26,364 nucleotides of DNA from positions 1-26,364 of the forward strand of contig DATDIL010000137.1 in the NCBI GenBank assembly GCA_036521075.1, in the 5' to 3' direction. Below, in pieces: positions 7,635 through 13,900 of this stretch. Within the stretch, counting starts at the first letter, position 1, and the number at the start of each line of letters is the position of its first letter. A program made the translations under genes and the position numbers. This DNA comes from DAIDKA01 sp036521075. Lineage in GTDB: Bacteria; Pseudomonadota; Gammaproteobacteria; Steroidobacterales; Steroidobacteraceae. Below the pieces are notes generated by a model. The model was not told the origin of the DNA and ran no database searches. It saw nothing but the letters and a program-made list of their open reading frames with translations.

Positions 7635-9181
7635 TCAGCGAACTGGCCGCACAGCTGCGCGAGCGGGTCGCCGCGGCCGCGCTGGGCGGACCCGCAGCTG
7701 CGCGTGCCCGGCACACCGCGCGCGGCAAATTGCTGCCGCGCGAGCGCGTCATGCGCCTGCTCGATCCCGGCGCTCCGTTCCTGGAGATCGGCCAACTGGC
7801 GGCGTTCGGACTCTACGCTGATGAGGCGCCGGGCGCCGGGCTCATCGCCGGTATCGGCCGGGTATCCGAGCGCCTGGTCATGATCGTTGCCAATGATGCA
7901 ACGGTCAAAGGCGGCGCCTACTACCCACTGACCGTGAAGAAGCATCTGCGTGCACAGCGCATTGCCCAGGAGAATCGGCTGCCCTGCATTTACCTGGTGG
8001 ACTCCGGGGGCGCCAATCTGCCCTACCAGGCCGAGGTATTCCCCGACCAGGAACACTTCGGGCGCATCTTCTATAACCAGGCACAGATGTCTGCCGAGGG
8101 CATTGCCCAGATCGCCTGCGTCATGGGCAGCTGCACGGCGGGCGGCGCCTATGTCCCGGCAATGTCCGATGAATCGGTGATTGTGCGCAACCAGGGCACG
8201 ATCTTTCTGGCCGGTCCGCCCCTGGTCAAGGCCGCTACCGGGGAAGTGATCTCGGCCGAAGAGCTCGGCGGCGCCGATACCCATGGACGACGCTCCGGAG
8301 TGGTTGATCACGTCGCCGCGGATGACGAGCACGCGCTCATCATCGTGCGCGATATCGTCAGCCGCTTGAACACCATGCCGCCTGCACCAATCGGGCTAGC
8401 TACGCCGCGCCCGCCACAATTCGATCCTCGGAGTGTGTACGAAATCATTCCGACCGATGTGCGTGCGCCCTACGATGTCAGGCAGATCATCCGACGGCTC
8501 GTGGACGCCTCCGAGCTGCAAGAGTTCAAGGCGCTGTACGGTACGACGCTGGTGTGTGGATTTGCGCACCTTTGGGGAATACCCATCGGCATTCTCGCCA
8601 GCAACGGAGTCCTGTTCTCCGAGAGCGCGCTGAAGGGCACCCACTTCATCGAGCTGGCCTGCCAGCGACGCATTCCACTGCTGTTTCTGCAGAACATTTC
8701 CGGCTTCATGGTCGGCGGCAAGTACGAGGCCGGCGGTATCGCCAAGGATGGCGCCAAACTCGTGACCGCGGTGGCGACTGCCACGGTACCGAAGATCACC
8801 GTGCTCATCGGCGGCAGCTTCGGCGCCGGCAATTACGGCATGGCCGGCCGGGCGTATTCGCCGCGCTTCCTGTTCTCCTGGCCGAACAGTCGCATCAGTG
8901 TCATGGGGGGCGAACAGGCCGCCGCCGTGCTGGCCACGATCAAGCGCGATGCCATGCAGGCCCGCGGAGAGAGCTGGAGTGCCGAGGACGAGGCGGCCTT
9001 CAAGGCACCCGTGCGCGAGCGTTACGAGGCCGAGGCCAATCCCTATTATGCGACCGCGCGGTTGTGGGACGACGGGATCATTGATCCGGCCCAGACGCGC
9101 GACGTGCTGGGCCTCGCGTTCGCCGTCGCATTGAATGCCCCGATTCCCGAGCGGCCGAGGTTCGGGACGTTTCGGATGTAA
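7631..9181 (+). CDS. liuB: Methylcrotonyl-CoA carboxylase, carboxyltransferase (beta) subunit
   Basis: Transfers the carboxyl group from biotin to 3-methylcrotonyl-CoA, making 3-methylglutaconyl-CoA. The protein has 516 residues with both crotonase-like carboxyltransferase halves: an N-terminal half with RHTARGKLLPRERV, YLVDSGGANLPYQAEVFPD and MGSCTAGGAYVPAMSDE, and a C-terminal half with LFLQNISGFMVGGKYEAGGI, GGSFGAGNYGMAGRAYSPR (from about residue 393) and SRISVMGGEQAA. FPDQEHFGRIFYNQA and the NISGFMVG loop are characteristic of the methylcrotonyl rather than the propionyl enzyme. The start codon overlaps the dehydrogenase stop as ATGA. The N terminus is somewhat shorter than in many homologues. 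Confidence 0.94.
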   Translation: MISELAAQLRERVAAAALGGPAAARARHTARGKLLPRERVMRLLDPGAPFLEIGQLAAFGLYADEAPGAGLIAGIGRVSERLVMIVANDATVKGGAYYPLTVKKHLRAQRIAQENRLPCIYLVDSGGANLPYQAEVFPDQEHFGRIFYNQAQMSAEGIAQIACVMGSCTAGGAYVPAMSDESVIVRNQGTIFLAGPPLVKAATGEVISAEELGGADTHGRRSGVVDHVAADDEHALIIVRDIVSRLNTMPPAPIGLATPRPPQFDPRSVYEIIPTDVRAPYDVRQIIRRLVDASELQEFKALYGTTLVCGFAHLWGIPIGILASNGVLFSESALKGTHFIELACQRRIPLLFLQNISGFMVGGKYEAGGIAKDGAKLVTAVATATVPKITVLIGGSFGAGNYGMAGRAYSPRFLFSWPNSRISVMGGEQAAAVLATIKRDAMQARGESWSAEDEAAFKAPVRERYEAEANPYYATARLWDDGIIDPAQTRDVLGLAFAVALNAPIPERPRFGTFRM

Positions 9182-9187
9182 CTGCCC

Positions 9188-11056
9188 ATGATGGAATCGC
9201 TTCTGATCGCGAATCGCGGGGAGATCGCCCGGCGCATCATTCGCACGGCGCGGCGCCTGGGGGTGCGCACGATCGCGGTTTACTCCACCGCGGATGAGCA
9301 CGCGCCGTTCGTTCAGGAAGCGGACGAAGCGATTGCGATCGGGGCGCCGCCCGCACGGGAGAGTTACCTGGACGGTGAAAGGATCCTCGCCGCCGCCGTG
9401 GCCACCCGCGCGGCGGCAATCCATCCCGGCTATGGATTCGTTTCCGAGAATGCGGCGTTTGCCGAAGCGGTGCAGGCCGCAGGCCTGCTATGGGTCGGCG
9501 CGCCACCTGCGGCGATCCGTGCGATGGGGCTCAAGGACGCCGCCAAGCGCCTGATGATGCAGGTCGGCGTGCCCGTGACGCCGGGCTATCTGGGTGAGGA
9601 TCAATCCCCCGCCCATTTGAAGCGCGAGGCCGCGGCGCTCGGCTATCCGATCCTCATCAAGGCCATTGCCGGCGGTGGCGGCCGGGGCATGCGCCGCGTG
9701 GCGGCGCCCGAGCATTTCGCGGAGGCGCTCGCCGCCTGCCGGCGCGAGGCGGCCGGGGCGTTTGGCGAGGATCGGGTGCTGCTCGAGAGATACATCTCTT
9801 CGCCGCGACATCTGGAGGTACAGGTCTTCGGTGATTGCCACGGCCAGCTCGTGCACCTGTTCGAACGTGATTGCTCGCTGCAACGCCGCCACCAGAAGGT
9901 CATCGAAGAGGCGCCGGCACCCGGCATCAGCACGGCGATCCGCGCGTTCCTGTGCGACACCGCCATCAAGGCTGCCGGAGCCGTCAACTATGTCGGCGCC
10001 GGAACCGTCGAGTTCATCGCCGACGCATCGCGGGGGCTGGACGCGGATCGACTCTGGTTCATGGAAATGAATACACGCCTGCAGGTTGAGCATCCGGTGA
10101 CTGAGGCGATCACCGGCCAGGACCTGGTGGAATGGCAATTGCGCATCGCCTGCGGGGAGCGCTTGCCGCGGCGACAGAAGGAGCTGCAGATCCATGGCTG
10201 TGCGATGGAGGCCCGACTGTATGCCGAGAACCCGAGCACCGGCTTTCTGCCCTCCACCGGAGCGCTGCTGCACCTGGTGTTGCCGACGAACATTCGCGTG
10301 GACAGCGCCGTGGAGCCAGGAGAGGAGGTGACGGGCTTCTACGATTCGCTGCTTGCGAAGCTTACAGTGCACGCTTCGACCCGCGCTGCGGCCGCGCGCC
10401 AATTGGCGCAGGCATGCGAGAGCGTGGAAGTGTGGCCGGTTCACACCAATGCCGCATTCCTCGCACGCGTGGCGCGCCATCCCGCGTTCATCGCGGGTGA
10501 ACTCGATACCGGATTCATCGAACGGCATGGGGCGGATTTGCTTCCGGCTGCCGCCCCCGCACCGGACATCATCGCGGCGGCCGCCGGCGCGCTGACCCGG
10601 CACGCGCGAAGTGATCCCTGGCATGCGCTCGTGGGCTTTCGGACCAACGCAGCGCCATACCTGCAGGTCTGCGTGGCGATCGGCGATGAGGCCCACACGG
10701 TGGCGATCGAAACACCTCGGCACCCCGCATCCGTGGTCTCGGTGGCCGGTGAGCAGGTCCTCTTCGTACGCGGCGAGGCGTGGCGTTTCGGCACCCCGAC
10801 ATCCGGGCATGGCGGCGGCACCGAGTCGCACGGCGACGGGAGTGTGCATGCCCCGATGCCCGGTCGCGTGGTCAGTGTGGCCGCGCGCCAGGGACAGTCG
10901 GTGCAGAAGGGCCAGTCCTTGCTCATCCTCGAGGCGATGAAAATGGAACTGGCGCTGCAGGCGCCGTTCGATGGATTTATCACGACGCTCGCAGTTGCCG
11001 CGGGCGATCAGGTCACCGAAGGCGCCGTACTGGTGCGCGTTGCCAAGGAGTTGTGA
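9188..11056 (+). CDS. liuD: Methylcrotonyl-CoA carboxylase, biotin carboxylase/carrier (alpha) subunit
   Basis: ATP-dependent biotin carboxylase fused to its biotin carrier domain; partner of the preceding subunit. In its 622 residues the order is the biotin carboxylase N domain (LLIANRGEIARRIIRTARRL at the start, HPGYGFVSEN 79-88), the ATP-grasp domain (KAIAGGGGRGMRRV 158-171, RDCSLQRRHQKVIEEAPAP, FMEMNTRLQVEHPVTE), the C domain, a spacer, and a biotinyl domain with EAMKM in which Lys585 is the biotin attachment site 37 residues before the end. It begins 6 nt after the beta subunit. Two ATGs stand in tandem at 9188 and 9191, either of which could be used; the ribosome site is weak. The stop overlaps the next start as TGATG. 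Confidence 0.94.
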   Translation: MMESLLIANRGEIARRIIRTARRLGVRTIAVYSTADEHAPFVQEADEAIAIGAPPARESYLDGERILAAAVATRAAAIHPGYGFVSENAAFAEAVQAAGLLWVGAPPAAIRAMGLKDAAKRLMMQVGVPVTPGYLGEDQSPAHLKREAAALGYPILIKAIAGGGGRGMRRVAAPEHFAEALAACRREAAGAFGEDRVLLERYISSPRHLEVQVFGDCHGQLVHLFERDCSLQRRHQKVIEEAPAPGISTAIRAFLCDTAIKAAGAVNYVGAGTVEFIADASRGLDADRLWFMEMNTRLQVEHPVTEAITGQDLVEWQLRIACGERLPRRQKELQIHGCAMEARLYAENPSTGFLPSTGALLHLVLPTNIRVDSAVEPGEEVTGFYDSLLAKLTVHASTRAAAARQLAQACESVEVWPVHTNAAFLARVARHPAFIAGELDTGFIERHGADLLPAAAPAPDIIAAAAGALTRHARSDPWHALVGFRTNAAPYLQVCVAIGDEAHTVAIETPRHPASVVSVAGEQVLFVRGEAWRFGTPTSGHGGGTESHGDGSVHAPMPGRVVSVAARQGQSVQKGQSLLILEAMKMELALQAPFDGFITTLAVAAGDQVTEGAVLVRVAKEL

Positions 11057-11508
11057 TGGCCGGCCGATACTACGAGGACTGGACGCTGGGGGATCATATC
11101 GAACATGAGCTGCGACGCACCGTGACGCAGACCGATAACCTGCTGATCTGCGCGCTGACCCACAATCCACAGCCGCTGCACCTGGATGCCGAGGCTGCGG
11201 CGCAGAGCGAGTTTGGCCAGATCCTGGTCAACGGGCTCTTCACCTTTGCCCTCATGATCGGAATTTCGGTGACGGATACGACCGCCGGGGTGCTGATCGC
11301 GAACCTGGGTTACGACAAGGTGGTGATGCCGAAGCCGGTCTTCATCGGTGATACGCTGCACGCCGATACGGGCGTGGTCGCGCTGCGGGCGAGCGGGTCG
11401 CGGCCCGAGGCCGGTATCGTCAGTTTCGCGCATCGCCTATTCAACCAGCGCAATGAGGTCGTCTGCCAGTGCCTGCGAACGGCCTTTCTTCACCGGAAAC
11501 CCAAATGA
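11056..11508 (+). CDS. MaoC-family (hot-dog) enoyl-CoA hydratase, probably for 3-methylglutaconyl-CoA
   Basis: Hot-dog-fold hydratase of 150 residues. The core motif is TQTDNLLICALTHNPQPLHLD, where Asp27 and His42 are the likely catalytic pair; later come NLGYDKVVMPKPVFIGDTLHAD and the end RCxRTAFLH-like CLRTAFLHRK. I take the ATG at 11056, which overlaps the carboxylase stop as TGATG; the same frame is open further upstream inside the carboxylase gene but has no support there. The downstream CitE gene overlaps by ATGA. By position it should hydrate 3-methylglutaconyl-CoA to HMG-CoA, the role LiuC (a crotonase) has elsewhere. MaoC enzymes normally give (R)-hydroxyacyl products. The substrate is inferred from neighbours only; itaconyl- or mesaconyl-CoA are alternatives. 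Confidence 0.85.
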   Translation: MAGRYYEDWTLGDHIEHELRRTVTQTDNLLICALTHNPQPLHLDAEAAAQSEFGQILVNGLFTFALMIGISVTDTTAGVLIANLGYDKVVMPKPVFIGDTLHADTGVVALRASGSRPEAGIVSFAHRLFNQRNEVVCQCLRTAFLHRKPK

Positions 11509-12392
11509 AACTGCGCTCCTTGCTATTCGTTCCCGGTGATCGCCCGGACCGCGTGCAACGCGCTGCCGCCTGCGGCGCGGACGCGCTGATTCTCGACCTG
11601 GAGGACGCGGTGGCGATTGAGGCCAAACCCCAGGCGCGCCGCCAGGTTGCGGCAGCGCTGCGCCAGGGGCCCCGCCCGGTTCCTTATTTTGTTCGAGTCA
11701 ACGCCTTGAGTTCCGGATGGCTGGACGAGGACCTGAAGGCCATTGCCCATTCGCGGCCGGATGGCATCGTCCTGCCTAAGGCGGACGGGGCCGCCGCGAT
11801 CAACGCACTGGTGCAACGGATGCAATCCCACGGTCTGTCGTGTCCGATACTGCCCATCGCGACGGAGACTGCGGCCGCGATATTCCGTCTGGGCGAATAT
11901 GCGACGGTTTCGGACCATCTTCTCGGCCTGACCTGGGGAGCCGAGGATCTGTGCGCTGCCATCGGTGCCGAGTCCGCCCGCGACACCGATCGGCGCTTTA
12001 CCGGTCCTGTCGAAATGGTGCGCTCGCTGGCGCTGTTTGCGGCGCATGCCGCGTCGCTTGCTGCCATCGAAACCGTGTTCGCGCAATTTCGTGATCTGGA
12101 TGCACTGGGGACCTACGCCCGGCGCGCAGCCCGCGATGGATTCACGGGCATGATGGCCATTCACCCAACTCAGATACCCACGATCCACGCGGCGTTTGCT
12201 CCGTCCCCGGCGCTCATCGAGCACTCGCGACGCATCGTGGCGGCCTTCGCGCAGCACCCCGGAGCCGGCGTCCTGCAGATCGATGGTGCAATGATCGATG
12301 CTCCACACTTAAAGCAGGCGCAGCGCGTACTGTTGCGGGTTGCCGAGGAGGAATCCGCGCAATCGCCCGACGCAGATCTTCGCCGCCGGTAA
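11505..12392 (+). CDS. CitE/HpcH-type acyl-CoA lyase, probable (R)-HMG-CoA or citramalyl-CoA lyase
   Basis: TIM-barrel Mg-dependent lyase of the HpcH/CitE family, 295 residues. Motifs are SLLFVPGDRPDRV (5-17), DALILDLEDAV (26-36), FVRVNA with Arg64, KADGA, PIATETAA with Glu121, TWGAEDLCAAIG with Asp148, and MMAIHPTQI. Arg, Glu and Asp at these positions bind the acyl group and metal in known members. The ATG at 11505 overlaps the MaoC stop as ATGA. It is the last gene of the leucine cluster, where canonical operons carry HMG-CoA lyase (LiuE). A homologue in the equivalent M. tuberculosis locus, Rv2498c, is reported to cleave (R)-HMG-CoA and (S)-citramalyl-CoA. A true citrate lyase subunit is unlikely because CitD and CitF are absent. 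Confidence 0.87.
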   Translation: MKLRSLLFVPGDRPDRVQRAAACGADALILDLEDAVAIEAKPQARRQVAAALRQGPRPVPYFVRVNALSSGWLDEDLKAIAHSRPDGIVLPKADGAAAINALVQRMQSHGLSCPILPIATETAAAIFRLGEYATVSDHLLGLTWGAEDLCAAIGAESARDTDRRFTGPVEMVRSLALFAAHAASLAAIETVFAQFRDLDALGTYARRAARDGFTGMMAIHPTQIPTIHAAFAPSPALIEHSRRIVAAFAQHPGAGVLQIDGAMIDAPHLKQAQRVLLRVAEEESAQSPDADLRRR

Positions 12393-12396
12393 ACGG

Positions 12397-13016
12397 CTAC
12401 CCGCCACGCTCGGTCAGCGCGATCCGCGAGCTCTCCTGGGTGCGGTCGAACACCACTGCGCTGCCATCGCGCGATAGGTCGAAATCGCTGATGGCGATGT
12501 CCGGCGCGAGCTGCGTAAGCTGGCGTTGCGCTCCCGTACGCAGGTCCACGAGCCAGAAGTTCTTGTGGCCCACATCGCCCCGCAGCAGCACTATCGAGCG
12601 GGCATCGGGACGAAAGGCCACACGCCGGGCGCCGCGGGTCAGCATCAGCGCCGGTATCGGGCAAGGCCTGCCGTCCCGCGCGATGGCCCGCAATGGAAAC
12701 GTCGTCCCCACATGGCACCCGAATAGAGCAGGAATTGGCCGTCGGGAGCCCAGGCCGGATTGCCGCGCAGTTCAAGAGAGCGGGTCACGGCTCGCAGGTT
12801 CATCCCGTCACTGTCCATTGTGTACAGGATGGTCTGCTCGCCGGTGGCAACCGTAAAGGCAATGCGTCGGCCGTCCCGTGTAACGGCGGGGGCGCCCACG
12901 ATGATTGAATTGGCGTCGCTCCACAGTTCGCGGCTGCGGCCGTTTGCGGCCCAACGGGGGCAGCCCGCCGTTTGGCAATCCGTCGCCGGTGACCATCTGC
13001 ATTCTTGGCGGGACAG
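12397..13016 (-). pseudogene. Truncated, frameshifted PD40/TolB-type beta-propeller protein
   Basis: Two overlapping minus-strand frames make one protein. The upstream part (about 12715-13016) reads RELWSDANSIIVGAP, TRDGRRIAFTV, MDSDGMNLRAVT and GNPAWAPDGQFLLYSG. The downstream part (12397 to about 12713) reads VGTTFPLRAIARDG, LTRGARRVAFRPDARS, HKNFWLVDLRTGAQRQLT and DFDLSRDGSAVVFDR. They join at about 12713/12714: one extra base would give GADVGTTFP and restore a single frame. PAWAPDG, RDG and DLRTGAQRQLT are PD40 beta-propeller repeats, as found at the end of large winged-helix or kinase proteins with TolB-like domains. The N-terminal part of such a protein is missing; the frame meets a TAG near 13017. 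So this is a gene remnant, unless the frameshift is a sequencing error. Confidence 0.7.
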
Positions 13017-13198
13017 CTAGCGCGACGGTCACCGGTGCGCAAACTGTCGTGGAGTTTTCAAACTTCACGCTGAGTTTCGGGGCGGGATCGAAGGCCAGCA
13101 CTCACTTCGGAATGCAGGCGATCAATGGCGTAATCGACAAGTGCGCACGCGCGTGGAGTCAGAACTCGAACGACTGCAAGCTCGAGATCGTCGATTAG
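12986..13198 (+). pseudogene. Unidentified gene tail (possible remnant)
   Basis: A plus-strand frame ends at the TAG at 13196-13198 and reads like the C terminus of a real protein: ILGGTASATVTGAQTVVEF, SNFTLSFGAGSKASTHFG, INGVIDKCARAWSQNSNDC, KLEIVD. The frame is open back to an ATG at 12905, but the first 80 bases overlap the beta-propeller remnant on the other strand and look non-coding in this frame. No start codon with a ribosome site is visible. The beta-rich Thr/Val/Ser pattern and two cysteines would suit a small exported protein. I do not recognise it, and it may be a chance open frame. Confidence 0.3.
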
Positions 13199-13261
13199 CC
13201 CTCGCTGTCTCTTCAGTCCCCACGACGGGGGATGCGCCCAGCCGTGTGCAGAATCCGCGTT

Positions 13262-13789
13262 TCATGCCGGGGAGGATTTCAGGCGACACACCGGTCGTAT
13301 CAACCCGGCGCCGGCCTTGGTCGTGCCATCGGGTTGCGGGACGGTGATAGGAGCAACCTTCACCGGCGCGACACCGATGCGCCGCGTGATGCCGATCTTG
13401 TGGGCCGTGGTTGGCGATAAATCTACCTGGCGGCCCTTGACGTACGGCCCGCGGTCCTCGATGTGGACGATCGCACTTTGGCCCGTCGCGACATTGGTCA
13501 CCCGCGCGGTGGTGCCCAGGGGCAACGTCCTGCTGGCTGCGTTGGCGCCATGCGGATCCATTCGCTTACCGTCTGCCATCTTCCGGTGATAGAAACTCGC
13601 AGCATAAAATGATGCCTTGCCAAGTCGGGTGTGGCCGGTAAGGTCGGGTCGCCTGGAATTGCTGGCCGTGCCCGGTCCCCCGCTCTTATCCTGCGGGATT
13701 GCACAAACGACAGTGTTAGCCTGGGGGCCACATCCCGCGGCGCTGCTAAGCAGCAAAGCGAGGAGGGTAGTTGTCGCCAGACGGTTCAT
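13262..13789 (-). CDS. rlpA: RlpA-family double-psi beta-barrel lipoprotein
   Basis: Small 175-residue envelope protein. The N terminus (MNRLATTTLLALLLSSAAGC) is a lipoprotein signal with Cys20. The double-psi beta-barrel covers about 56-145: GKASFYAASFYHRKMADG, AASRTLPLGTTARVTN, IEDRGPYVKGRQVDLS. RlpA proteins bind glycan strands without stem peptides at the septum, and some are lytic transglycosylases. Here the sites usually filled by Glu (GE) and His (AAH) read GK (Lys75) and AAS (Ser86), while Asp78 and DRGPY are kept. No SPOR domain follows; the protein ends soon after the barrel. The ATG at 13789 is chosen because it starts the signal peptide; the frame opens 15 codons further. Divergent from the S9 peptidase gene. 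Confidence 0.88.
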   Translation of the reverse strand: MNRLATTTLLALLLSSAAGCGPQANTVVCAIPQDKSGGPGTASNSRRPDLTGHTRLGKASFYAASFYHRKMADGKRMDPHGANAASRTLPLGTTARVTNVATGQSAIVHIEDRGPYVKGRQVDLSPTTAHKIGITRRIGVAPVKVAPITVPQPDGTTKAGAGLIRPVCRLKSSPA

Positions 13790-13862
13790 GATGGTCACAG
13801 GATAGCCACACCGCCCCGACCGGCCTGTAGGCACGCAGCCCTACGTAACCTTCCGAATTTCC

Positions 13863-13868
13863 TATAAT
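13863..13868 (+). promoter_or_regulatory. Perfect -10 box for the S9 peptidase gene
   Basis: TATAAT in the 111-bp divergent gap, 33 nt before the GTG start at 13901. The expected -35 position (about 13839-13846) reads gcctacgt, a poor match, so an activator or another sigma factor may be involved. Confidence 0.4.
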
Positions 13869-13890
13869 TTAAGGGCTGTCGCCCCTTTTC

Positions 13891-13896
13891 GGAGAG
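13891..13896 (+). promoter_or_regulatory. Ribosome binding site selecting a GTG start
   Basis: GGAGAG, 4 nt before the GTG at 13901. An ATG at 13899 overlaps that GTG but runs straight into TGA in its own frame, so the GTG is the start. Confidence 0.55.
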
Positions 13897-13900
13897 CCAT

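Noticed and set aside
9488..11170. Long minus-strand open frame opposite the biotin carboxylase gene
   Set aside because: Same reason: antisense shadow of a well-recognised gene, no motifs and no ribosome site.
11505..12392. CitE-like gene as a subunit of citrate lyase
   Set aside because: CitD and CitF are absent, and the gene is embedded in a leucine-degradation operon; a stand-alone acyl-CoA lyase fits better.
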